The notes below the pieces were generated by a model. That model worked only from the letters and a program-made list of their open reading frames with translations, made no database searches and had not been told where the DNA came from. 8,623 nt of DNA from an uncultured Lysobacter sp. (GTDB lineage: Bacteria; Pseudomonadota; Gammaproteobacteria; Xanthomonadales; Xanthomonadaceae). A program made the translations under genes and the position numbers. This document shows, in pieces, positions 1 to 8,623 of this stretch. Each line of letters begins with the position of its first letter. The stretch's first letter is position 1. The stretch is taken from positions 1-8,623 of the forward strand of contig CAMLID010000115.1 in the NCBI GenBank assembly GCA_946480055.1, written 5' to 3'.

Positions 1-1834
<1,834 letters not shown>

Positions 1835-1838
1835 TGTG

Positions 1839-2489
1839 TCACTCGAGAATCGTGGAGGGCGGTACGTCGCAGGTCTTCATCGCACCCAGCATCAGCTTCA
1901 GCACCAGGCGGGTGCCGACGCTCTTGCCGGAGTCGCTGTTTTCCTGCGACGACTTTGCAGGGTCGAACGCTTCGCCGATGCCGACCAGCTCGCGCAGCGG
2001 CGCGTGCTTGGGCTCGGTGATGAACTCGACGAACGAGAGCATCTGATCGGCTTTCATCTTCTTCATCACTTCGGTCGCTTCGACCTTCTTGCCGCCCTGG
2101 GCTTCGCTGACGCCGGCGTTGATGAAATCGGCGAACACGCTGGCGGCGCCGCCGTCGAGCAGCGCCAGGTCGGCACCGACCCGGGTCGGGTTGGCCTTGG
2201 CGTAGTCCAGCGCCTCGGCGCGCTTGGCGCGGCGGTAGCCGGTGGACGAAAGTTCGTTGCGCATGCAGCCCAGCTGGGTCGGGCTGACCTGGTCGGCCTT
2301 GTCCTGCAGCGGCCATTGCGCGTCGGCCGCGGCCGCATCGTCGAGGATCTTGCCGAACGGCAGCATCTGCATCATCACGTCGGTCAGCCGGTCGGCCTGG
2401 ACGTCGGCGCTCTGCGCGGACGCGGCGAACGGCACCAGCGCGAACAGTGCGGCGGCGACAGCGGCATTGCAGCGGGCTTGCAGGGTCAT
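1839..2489 (-). CDS. Secreted DUF2059-like protein, second copy, directly upstream of carB
   Basis: This is a 216-residue protein of unknown function. The first 25 residues form a Sec-type signal peptide: a hydrophobic [17 protein letters not shown] core with a probable cut after AASA, before Gln26. A periplasmic or secreted mature protein is inferred. The middle contains [10 protein letters not shown] (71-80) and [12 protein letters not shown] (145-156), and the C-terminus has Cys207. These resemble matching stretches in the protein encoded just downstream of carA, so the two look like diverged paralogues. The VEF segment recalls the DUF2059 core, but that family name is tentative. The ATG has a GGAG 7 nt upstream, plus AAGGA directly against it, which supports the start. 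The TGA lies 4 nt before carB, so the gene is probably co-transcribed and coupled with it. A hydrophilic Ser/Glu/Lys stretch at 178-190 is probably flexible. Confidence 0.85.
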   Translation of the reverse strand: MTLQARCNAAVAAALFALVPFAASAQSADVQADRLTDVMMQMLPFGKILDDAAAADAQWPLQDKADQVSPTQLGCMRNELSSTGYRRAKRAEALDYAKANPTRVGADLALLDGGAASVFADFINAGVSEAQGGKKVEATEVMKKMKADQMLSFVEFITEPKHAPLRELVGIGEAFDPAKSSQENSDSGKSVGTRLVLKLMLGAMKTCDVPPSTILE

Positions 2490-2540
2490 TCCTTGTCTCC
2501 GTCGATTCCGCGTCGCGTGGTTATGGGTGAGTAGCGCATG

Positions 2541-2984
2541 TCAGTACAACCGGTCCTGCCAGGCCGCCGGCGGCAGCCAGGTGATCTGGTCGTCGGCCTG
2601 GGCGTCGATCGCGCCTAGTCGCACTGCGTCCAGCACGGCGGCGTTCATCGCGTCCCAGTCGTTCGCATCGGCGCCGATACGGGCGCCGATGCGGTTGTTG
2701 TGCGCGTCCATGGCGCGACTGCGGTTGCCGTGGCCGTCGCGCTCCATCGCCCAGGTGACCCAGTCGACCAGTCGCGGCGACACGGTGTAGGCGACCACCG
2801 CGCTGGCCAGCGAATGCCGGTAGGCGTCGGCCGGACCGTTGCGGCCGCCCGGCAGATCGGCGGCGAAGAAACGCGAGTACACCGCGATCAGCACGAAACC
2901 CGGATAGGCCGCGGCCAGCGCGCCGGCGATCAGCCAACGGCGCCAGCGGCGCCTCGGCTTGCTCGGTGCGGAGGCTGCGTTCAC
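2541..2984 (-). CDS. Small membrane-anchored protein with RH and DxHNNxxG motifs, unknown function
   Basis: I do not recognise this 147-residue protein with certainty. It starts with a basic stretch (KPRRRWRRW, 9-17) followed by one hydrophobic segment at about 17-36, so it is probably a single-pass inner-membrane protein with a periplasmic C-terminal domain. That domain carries DAYRHS (53-58) and AMDAHNNRIGARIG (91-104). The RH pair followed by a D-x-HNN-x-x-G motif reminds me of the DUF6973 family, but this is only pattern memory. The GTG start is preferred because the ATG one base upstream is followed immediately by a stop, and an AAGG lies 6 nt upstream of the GTG. The gene begins 1 nt after the preceding stop (TGATGTG), which suggests coupled translation. 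A 51-nt gap follows on the downstream side. Codon use matches its neighbours, so there is no sign of recent transfer. Confidence 0.75.
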   Translation of the reverse strand: MNAASAPSKPRRRWRRWLIAGALAAAYPGFVLIAVYSRFFAADLPGGRNGPADAYRHSLASAVVAYTVSPRLVDWVTWAMERDGHGNRSRAMDAHNNRIGARIGADANDWDAMNAAVLDAVRLGAIDAQADDQITWLPPAAWQDRLY

Positions 2985-2985
2985 A

Positions 2986-3575
2986 TCAGGCCTTGGGCAT
3001 CTCGACGCCGCAACGCTGGCTCACGCGCTGGCCGAGTTCTTCGAGCTGGGCGGGGCTGACATCGGCGTCCGGGAAGTCGCGCTCCAGCACCTTGCCTGCC
3101 GGGCTCTGCATGAACTCGACGACCTGCAACAGCTCGTCGGCCTCCATGCCCTTGAAGAACTGGACCGGCTCGGCCATGGGCGTGCCGTCGACGGCGTTGT
3201 CGATATTGGCCTTGACCTGCTCGCGCATGCCGGCGACGAACTTGGCGCCGCCCTTGGTCTGGCCGAAGGTCTTCCAGGCCGCGATGGTCTCGCCGTCGCC
3301 GAACAGGCTGCGGAACGAGTCGAGCATGCTGGCCTTGAAGCCGGGCATCAGTTCGCCCTTGATGCAGCCGCGCTGTTGATCGGTGAAACCTTTGAACGCT
3401 TCGCTTTTATCGATCTTGCCGACGATCACACGCTCGATCGCGACGTCGAAACCCAGCAGTTGCTGGATCTGCGCGACCTCGGCGTCGGTCGGCGACGCGG
3501 CGGCGGCCGGACTCGACAGGACCGGACCCGACAAGACCAGGCCCGCGGCCAGAGCGGCGGCGAACGCGAACGGCT

Positions 3576-3579
<4 letters not shown>
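2986..3579 (-). CDS. Secreted DUF2059-like protein, first copy, overlapping the end of carA
   Basis: This is a 197-residue protein of unknown function. Residues 1-28 look like a Sec signal peptide: MKPF, then a long Ala/Leu/Val core, ending SSPAAAA before SPTDAE. The mature protein contains [10 protein letters not shown] (68-77, Cys72), [20 protein letters not shown] (145-164) and a C-terminal QRCG (Cys190). The last long motif is close to the typical DUF2059 core as I remember it, so the family call is likely but unverified. The GTG start overlaps the carA stop as GTGA (4-nt overlap), with GGAG 8 nt upstream. The open frame extends far upstream inside carA, but the signal peptide, ribosome site and overlap all favour this start. 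The two cysteines match those in the related protein upstream of carB and could form a periplasmic disulfide. Confidence 0.85.
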
Positions 3580-4703
<1,124 letters not shown>

Positions 4704-4825
4704 GGGGGTCGCCTTGGCTGCCGGGGATACTGACCCCGTCCAGCGCGCACCGGTAAAACCGGCTTGCAGCAAAACACGGACGCGGTGCGGGACCGGTCCG
4801 GCGGGCGGGGTTCAGGCGAGCGAGA

Positions 4826-4831
4826 ATTCTA
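4826..4831 (-). promoter_or_regulatory. Possible -10 box for the carA gene cluster
   Basis: The minus strand reads TAGAAT, five of six matches to the sigma-70 -10 consensus, in otherwise very GC-rich DNA. It would give a carA leader of roughly 115 nt. The hexamer at a 17-nt spacing upstream is TGGTAC, a poor -35 match, so this is a weak prediction. The box overlaps the palindrome AGAATTCT, which could be chance. Confidence 0.3.
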
Positions 4832-4891
4832 GCGGCGATGGCGTCGGAGTACCAGCGTTGCGTCCACGCCGGAACGGGCGAATCGCATGTG

Positions 4892-4961
4892 CGCGACGCC
4901 GGCCTCGAGCCTGGTCGCGGGCGCGCAAAGCCCGATTCGGCGACCTCGGGCGCTCTTTGCG
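4892..4961 (-). terminator. Two adjacent hairpins downstream of dapB, without a U-tract
   Basis: The first hairpin met by transcription pairs CGCAAAG (4924-4930) with CTTTGCG (4955-4961). Inside it, CCCGA (4931-4935) pairs with TCGGG (4946-4950), with a 4-nt bulge on one side. The second pairs CGCGAC (4892-4897) with GTCGCG (4914-4919), with an inner GGC/GCC. No run of U follows either on the minus strand, so neither is a standard intrinsic terminator. They may protect the 3' end of dapB mRNA, assist Rho-dependent ending, or be part of the carA leader if transcription reads through. Confidence 0.4.
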
Positions 4962-5025
4962 GCCCTGGTTCGCGCTCGCGGCGAGGTGAACGCGGGCTGG
5001 ACCGGTGCCGCCGCGCGTGCGCCGA

Positions 5026-5751
5026 CTACAGGTTCGGGAACATCAGCTCCGCCAGGCCGTAGCGGCCCGGGGCCTGACGGACCACCCGCAGCGCGGCCTC
5101 TAGCGCGCCGCGGGCGAAGATGTCGCGGTTGGTCGCGCGGTGGACCAGCTCCAGGCGCTCGCCGGCGCTGGCGAACTGGACGGTGTGCTCGCCGACGATA
5201 TCGCCGGCGCGCAGGCTGGCGTAATGCGGGTCGCGGCCGCTGCCGATCTCGACCGCCCGGCCCAGATGCAGGGCGGTGCCCGAGGGCGCGTCCAGCTTGC
5301 GGGTGTGGTGGGCCTCGACAATGTCGCAGTCCCAAGCCGGCAGCGCGGCCGCGGCGCGGCGCACCAACTCGGTCAGCACCGCCACGCCGAGGCTGTAATT
5401 GGCCGCCCAGACCACGGCGATGCGCGCCGAGGCGGCTTCGATGGCCCGGTTCTGCTCCGACGACAGCCCGGTGGTGCCCGAGACCAGGGCCCGGCCGCGC
5501 TCGGCGCACAGCGCCAGCACCGGGTCGAAGCCCTCGGGCAGGCTGAAATCGATGGCGACGTCGAACTCGGGCACGCCGCCCAGCTCGCTGGCGGCGAACT
5601 GCGGCACGCCGTCGACCACGCGCTGGGCCGGCGACTTGCGCGAGGCCGCGGCGACCACGTTCAGATCGTCGCGCTCGGCGGCCAGGCGCAGCAGGGCCTG
5701 GCCCATGCGGCCGGAGGCGCCGTGAATCAGGATTCGGGTGGCTTCGCTCAT
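5026..5751 (-). CDS. dapB: 4-hydroxy-tetrahydrodipicolinate reductase
   Basis: DapB reduces the DapA product to tetrahydrodipicolinate with NAD(P)H, a step toward lysine and the diaminopimelate of peptidoglycan. The 241-residue protein is shorter than the 273 residues of E. coli, as I recall for Xanthomonadaceae. The N-terminal nucleotide-binding fold has GASGRMG (11-17) and VSGTTGL (90-96). ANYSLGV (117-123) leads into the substrate domain, with EAHHTRKLDAPSGTA (146-160). His148 and Lys152 are the likely catalytic acid and substrate-binding lysine, by their four-residue spacing as in the E. coli enzyme. AGDIVGEHTVQFAS and RATNRDIFARGA complete the C-terminal half. The ATG is the only plausible start, since an in-frame TAG lies four codons upstream, but there is no good Shine-Dalgarno sequence. 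A terminator separates the gene from dnaJ, so it should have its own promoter, which I could not locate clearly. Confidence 0.97.
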   Translation of the reverse strand: MSEATRILIHGASGRMGQALLRLAAERDDLNVVAAASRKSPAQRVVDGVPQFAASELGGVPEFDVAIDFSLPEGFDPVLALCAERGRALVSGTTGLSSEQNRAIEAASARIAVVWAANYSLGVAVLTELVRRAAAALPAWDCDIVEAHHTRKLDAPSGTALHLGRAVEIGSGRDPHYASLRAGDIVGEHTVQFASAGERLELVHRATNRDIFARGALEAALRVVRQAPGRYGLAELMFPNL

Positions 5752-5809
5752 GCCCGCAGGCTAACGGCTGGGCCGGAGTCTCGACAAGCGCGATCGTGCG
5801 CACCCGAAA

Positions 5810-5833
5810 GATCCATATGCCGATCCATATGCC
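5810..5833. repeat. Perfect 12-bp tandem repeat upstream of dapB
   Basis: GATCCATATGCC occurs twice head to tail, each copy centred on the palindrome CATATG and followed by a further GGATC. It lies about 60-80 nt upstream of the dapB start, in the non-coding spacer after the dnaJ terminator. It is also the most AT-rich part of this spacer, so it could be part of the dapB promoter or a binding site for a regulator on the same helical face (12-bp period). No function is shown by sequence alone. Confidence 0.7.
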
Positions 5834-5920
5834 GGATCGCGGCGGCGAACGCTGTGCACTGCCACATTCCATCACCACCTACCCCGCGCCCGCCCTGCCC
5901 CGCATGGCACAACGCAGGCA

Positions 5921-5946
5921 CGAAAAAGGGGCCGCAGCCCCTTTCG
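5921..5946 (-). terminator. Intrinsic terminator of dnaJ
   Basis: On the minus strand the sequence reads CGAAAGGGGC-TGCG-GCCCCTTTTTCG. AAAGGGGC pairs with GCCCCTTT around a 4-nt loop, and the stem runs into five T residues. It begins about 26 nt after the dnaJ stop. The plus strand has only three T residues after the stem, so the terminator acts mainly for leftward transcription. It probably ends the dnaK-dnaJ message before dapB. Confidence 0.87.
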
Positions 5947-5971
5947 TTGTCGCGATGGTCAGGCGTCGGTC

Positions 5972-7099
5972 TCAGGAGGTCATGCGGTCCCAGAAGCCCT
6001 TGACCCCGTCGATGAAGGTCGACGAGCGTGGCGAATGCTTGCGCGCGCCTTCGCCGATGAAGGTGGCTTCGAACTTCTCCAGCAGCTCGCGCTGCTCGAC
6101 GGTCAGGTTGACCGGCGTTTCCACCACCACGCGGCAGTACAGATCGCCGGGCTTGCGGCTGCGCACCGACTTCACGCCCTTGTCGCGCAGGCGGAACAGC
6201 TTGCCGCTCTGGGTCTCGAACGGGATCCGCAGTTCGACTTCGCCGCCCAGGGTCGGGACCCGGATGGTGTCGCCGAGCGCGGCCTGGGAGATCCGGATCG
6301 GCACTTCGCAGTGCAGGTCGTCGCCGTCGCGCTGGAAGATATCGTGCTCGCGCACACGCACTTCCACGTACAGGTCGCCCGGCGGCGAACCGGCCGGGCC
6401 GGCCTCGCCTTCGCCGGTCAGGCGGATGCGGTCGCCGTTGTCGACGCCGGCCGGAATCTTGACCTGCAGGGTCTTGGTGCGCTCGACCCGGCCCTGGCCG
6501 TGGCAGTCCTGGCAGGGGTCGGCGATGGTCTGGCCGCGCCCGCCGCAATGCGGACAGGCCTGCTGCATCGAGAAGATGCCGCGCTGGAAACGGACCTGGC
6601 CGCGGCCGCTGCAGGTGGTGCAGGTTTCGAGCTTGCCGTCGGCCGAACCCGAGCCGTGGCAGGTGTCGCATTCGTCCAGGGTCGGGATTTCGATCTGCTT
6701 GTCGAGCCCGCCGACCGCTTCCTCCAGCGACAGCTCCATGACGTAGCCGATGTCGGCGCCGCGACGCGGACCGCGCTGGGCGCCGCCGCCGAAGATGTTG
6801 CCGAAGATGTCGCCGAAGATGTCGCCCATGTCGGCGTAGCCGGCCCCGCCACCGCCGCCACCGCCCATGCCGTGTTCGAACGCGGCGTGGCCGTGCTGGT
6901 CGTAGGCGCGACGGCGGTTGGCGTCGGACAGCACCTCGTAGGCCTCCTTGCACTCCTTGAAGGCGGCCTCGGCGGACTTGTCGTCGGGGTTGCGATCGGG
7001 GTGGTGCTTCATCGCGCAGCGGCGATAGGCCTTCTTGAGGTCCTCGTCGCTGGCGTTGCGGGCCACGCCCAGCACTTCGTAGTAGTCGCGTTTGCTCAT
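5972..7099 (-). CDS. dnaJ: Chaperone protein DnaJ (Hsp40)
   Basis: DnaJ binds unfolded proteins and stimulates DnaK ATPase activity. The 375-residue protein is a complete type I DnaJ: a J-domain at 1-70 with HPD at 33-35, a Gly/Phe-rich linker at about 77-106 (with [15 protein letters not shown]), and four zinc-binding CxxCxGxG repeats at Cys144/147, 160/163, 182/185 and 196/199. The C-terminal substrate-binding and dimerisation domains cover about 205-375. [12 protein letters not shown] matches the usual N-terminus, so the start is secure, yet no Shine-Dalgarno sequence is visible because an intergenic repeat reaches almost to the ATG. dnaK lies 127 nt upstream on the same strand, and a terminator follows the stop. 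Heat-shock control would come from a promoter upstream of dnaK, outside the window. Confidence 0.98.
   Translation of the reverse strand: MSKRDYYEVLGVARNASDEDLKKAYRRCAMKHHPDRNPDDKSAEAAFKECKEAYEVLSDANRRRAYDQHGHAAFEHGMGGGGGGGAGYADMGDIFGDIFGNIFGGGAQRGPRRGADIGYVMELSLEEAVGGLDKQIEIPTLDECDTCHGSGSADGKLETCTTCSGRGQVRFQRGIFSMQQACPHCGGRGQTIADPCQDCHGQGRVERTKTLQVKIPAGVDNGDRIRLTGEGEAGPAGSPPGDLYVEVRVREHDIFQRDGDDLHCEVPIRISQAALGDTIRVPTLGGEVELRIPFETQSGKLFRLRDKGVKSVRSRKPGDLYCRVVVETPVNLTVEQRELLEKFEATFIGEGARKHSPRSSTFIDGVKGFWDRMTS
6788..6823 (-). repeat. 12-bp tandem repeat, three copies, within the dnaJ Gly/Phe region
   Basis: On the plus strand GCCGAAGATGTT is followed by two copies of GCCGAAGATGTC. On the coding strand this gives the repeated peptide [12 protein letters not shown] of the DnaJ linker. 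The near-identical DNA copies suggest slippage-driven expansion, and the copy number may vary between strains. GDIF-type motifs are normal in DnaJ, so protein function is unlikely to be affected. Confidence 0.85.
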
Positions 7100-7105
7100 G
7101 AGGCC

Positions 7106-7226
7106 GGGATTCGAAGTTCGGGAGTCGGGATTCGTTACAGCAGAAAGCTAGGAACAGAACGGGAGCGAGGACGGCGGAAGGAGCGGGAGAACCCGCCCCT
7201 TCCGATCTGCGATCCCTAATCCCGAA
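7106..7226. repeat. Inverted-repeat element filling the dnaK-dnaJ spacer
   Basis: The 127-nt spacer is bounded by GGGATTCG-type sequences facing each other. TTCGGGAGTCGGGAT (7117-7131) is the inverted counterpart of ATCCCTAATCCCGAA (7212-7226), with 13 of 15 positions pairing, and an extra GGGATTCG stands at 7106-7113. A strong hairpin sits inside. The layout resembles the short palindromic intergenic repeats (REP- or MITE-like) I remember from Xanthomonas and Lysobacter genomes. It starts right after the dnaK stop and ends a few bases before the dnaJ ATG. Confidence 0.65.
7176..7203 (-). promoter_or_regulatory. Strong RNA hairpin between dnaK and dnaJ
   Basis: On the minus (mRNA) strand GGAAGGGGCGGG pairs with CCCGCTCCTTCC around the loop TTCT. 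This makes 12 consecutive pairs including one G-U pair. On the plus strand the same position would be an A-C mismatch, so the fold suits the dnaK-dnaJ transcript. It begins 23 nt after the dnaK stop and no U-tract follows, so it is more likely a stability or processing element than a full terminator. Confidence 0.65.
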
Positions 7227-8623
7227 TCACGGCTTCTGATCGTCCTTGACCTCGGTGAACTCGGCGTCCACCACGTCTTCGGACTTGGCGCCGCCGCCGG
7301 CGTCGGCACCGGGCTGCTGCGACTGCACCGCCGCGAACAGCGCCTGCGCGGCGTCTTCCAGGGCCTTGGACTTGGCCTCGATCTGGCCCTTGTCGTCGCC
7401 CTTCATCGCGGTTTCGAGTTCGGCGATCGCGCCCTCGGTACGACCGATCGCGTCGCCCGGCAGCTTCTCACCGTGCTCCTTGATCGCGCTGCGCGCCATG
7501 TGGATCAAGCCGTCAGCCTGGTTGCGGGCCTGCACCAGATCGTGGAACTTCTGGTCCTCCTCGCGGTTGGCTTCGGCGTCGGCGACCATCTTGGCGATCT
7601 CGTCCTCGGACAGGCCCGAGCCGGCCTTGATCTCGACCTTCTGCTCCTTGCCGGTCTTCTTGTCCTTGGCCGACACGTGCAGGATGCCGTTGGCGTCGAT
7701 GTCGAACGACACCTCCACCTGCGGCATGCCGCGCGGCGCGGCGTCGATGCCGGACAGGTCGAAGCGGGCCAGCGACTTGTTGTAGCGGGCCTGCTCGCGC
7801 TCGCCCTGCAGCACGTGCACGGTCACGGCCGACTGGTTGTCCTCGGCGGTGGAGAAGGTCTGCGAGGCCTTGGTCGGGATGGTGGTGTTCTTCTCGATGA
7901 TCTTGGTGAACACGCCGCCCAGGGTTTCGATGCCCAGCGACAGCGGGGTCACGTCGAGCAGCAGCACGTCCTTGACGTCGCCGGCCAGCACGCCGCCCTG
8001 GATCGCCGCGCCGATGGCGACGGCTTCGTCCGGGTTGACGTCCTTGCGCGGTTCCTTGCCGAAGAACTCGGCCACGGCCTGGCCGACCTTGGGCATGCGG
8101 GTCTGGCCGCCGACCAGGATCACTTCGCTGATGTCGGCGCCGCGCAGGCCAGCGTCGTTCAGGGCGATGCGGCAGGGCTCGATGGTCTTCTTGACCAGGT
8201 CCTCGACCAGCGACTCCAGCTTGGCGCGGGTCAGCTTGATGTTGAGGTGCTTCGGACCGGAGGCGTCGGCGGTCACGTACGGCAGATTGACCTCGGTCTG
8301 CTGGGCGCTGGACAGCTCGATCTTGGCGCGCTCGGCCGCGTCCTTCAGGCGCTGCAGAGCCAGCGGATCCTTGCGCAGGTCGATGCCCTGGTCCTTCTGG
8401 AACTCTTCGACCAAGTAGTCGATGACGCGCTTGTCGAAGTCTTCGCCGCCCAGGAAGGTGTCGCCGTTGGTGGCCAGCACCTCGACCTGCATTTCGCCGT
8501 CGACCGAGGCGATCTCGATGATCGACACGTCGAAGGTGCCGCCGCCCAGGTCGTAGACCGCGACCTTACGGTCGCCGCCCTTCTTGTCCATGCCGTAGGC
8601 CAGCGCGGCCGCGGTCGGCTCGT
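7227..8623 (-). CDS. dnaK: Chaperone protein DnaK (Hsp70), C-terminal 464 residues (5' end beyond window)
   Basis: DnaK is the ATP-driven chaperone that works with DnaJ and GrpE. The visible part starts at [10 protein letters not shown], equivalent to E. coli Glu171, so about 170 residues of the nucleotide-binding domain are missing. [13 protein letters not shown] follows, with its threonine at the position of E. coli Thr199. The interdomain linker [18 protein letters not shown] begins at visible residue 219 (E. coli 389, no gaps). The substrate-binding beta domain, helical lid and the conserved tail [14 protein letters not shown] come next, ending DQKP. Total length would be about 634 residues, normal for the family. 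An ATG at 8591 is internal and not a start, since the conserved sequence continues to the window edge. dnaJ follows after a structured 127-nt spacer. The promoter and probable heat-shock control lie outside. Confidence 0.98.
   Translation of the reverse strand, partial: EPTAAALAYGMDKKGGDRKVAVYDLGGGTFDVSIIEIASVDGEMQVEVLATNGDTFLGGEDFDKRVIDYLVEEFQKDQGIDLRKDPLALQRLKDAAERAKIELSSAQQTEVNLPYVTADASGPKHLNIKLTRAKLESLVEDLVKKTIEPCRIALNDAGLRGADISEVILVGGQTRMPKVGQAVAEFFGKEPRKDVNPDEAVAIGAAIQGGVLAGDVKDVLLLDVTPLSLGIETLGGVFTKIIEKNTTIPTKASQTFSTAEDNQSAVTVHVLQGEREQARYNKSLARFDLSGIDAAPRGMPQVEVSFDIDANGILHVSAKDKKTGKEQKVEIKAGSGLSEDEIAKMVADAEANREEDQKFHDLVQARNQADGLIHMARSAIKEHGEKLPGDAIGRTEGAIAELETAMKGDDKGQIEAKSKALEDAAQALFAAVQSQQPGADAGGGAKSEDVVDAEFTEVKDDQKP

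Larger units (their letters stand above)
4704..5025. other. 322-nt dapB-carA intergenic region, likely carA leader and promoter
   Basis: No gene is credible here; the open frames crossing it are out-of-frame extensions of neighbours. In the minus-strand (transcription) direction it holds, in order: about 65 nt after dapB, two adjacent hairpins (4961-4924 and 4919-4892), a TAGAAT -10-like box (4831-4826), a 10-bp palindrome GGACCGGTCC (4790-4799), a small CCGGT-AAA-ACCGG hairpin (4750-4762), and the AAGG ribosome site of carA. The length is consistent with a separate carA promoter with a structured leader, but I see no convincing ArgR operator or pyrimidine attenuator (no leader peptide followed by a hairpin and U-tract). 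Confidence 0.6.

Noticed and set aside
4824..4829. GAATTC, and CATATG sites near 5815 and 5827, as signs of cloning vector sequence
   Set aside because: They lie in natural intergenic DNA with no vector sequence around them; six-base sites occur by chance.
4829..5878. A 349-codon minus-strand frame across dapB
   Set aside because: It is a shifted frame of dapB with a low-complexity Arg/Ala/Gly product; the dapB frame has all the family motifs.
8589..8591. ATG near the right edge as the start of dnaK
   Set aside because: Conserved DnaK sequence ([10 protein letters not shown]) continues upstream in frame to the edge, so this is an internal methionine.

Overview
The window is about 8.6 kb of GC-rich DNA (third codon positions almost always G or C) from a gammaproteobacterial chromosome. 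The gene order and protein sequences best fit the Xanthomonadaceae/Lysobacteraceae (Lysobacter or Xanthomonas-like). This placement rests on the dnaK-dnaJ-dapB-carA-carB order, the short 241-residue DapB and an intergenic GGGATTCG-type repeat that I remember from these genomes. No database search was run. Every convincing gene lies on the minus strand, so transcription runs from the right edge to the left edge.

In the direction of transcription, the layout is as follows. (1) dnaK, missing its first ~170 codons beyond the right edge, and dnaJ form the Hsp70/Hsp40 chaperone pair. They are separated by a 127-nt spacer almost filled by a nested inverted-repeat element. dnaJ is followed by a clear intrinsic terminator. 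(2) dapB (lysine/diaminopimelate pathway) has a 220-nt upstream spacer with a perfect 12-bp tandem repeat. (3) A 322-nt spacer holds two adjacent hairpins and a weak -10-like box. (4) A tight cluster follows: carA, a secreted DUF2059-like protein, a small membrane-anchored protein, a second secreted DUF2059-like protein, and carB, which is cut by the left edge after 611 codons. Its junctions are a 4-nt overlap, a 1-nt gap, a 51-nt gap and a 4-nt gap, so it is probably one transcription unit.

DnaK and DnaJ act together in protein folding. CarA (glutaminase) and CarB (synthetase) form carbamoyl phosphate synthetase, which feeds arginine and pyrimidine synthesis. DapB makes tetrahydrodipicolinate for lysine and cell-wall diaminopimelate. 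The three genes between carA and carB have no assigned role. Two of them look like diverged copies of one secreted family.

I found no mobile element, CRISPR array, tRNA, rRNA or defence system. This is a conserved housekeeping region. The most notable points are the three uncharacterised envelope-type genes that split carA from carB and the structured dnaK-dnaJ spacer. The long plus-strand open frames are antisense shadows of the real genes.
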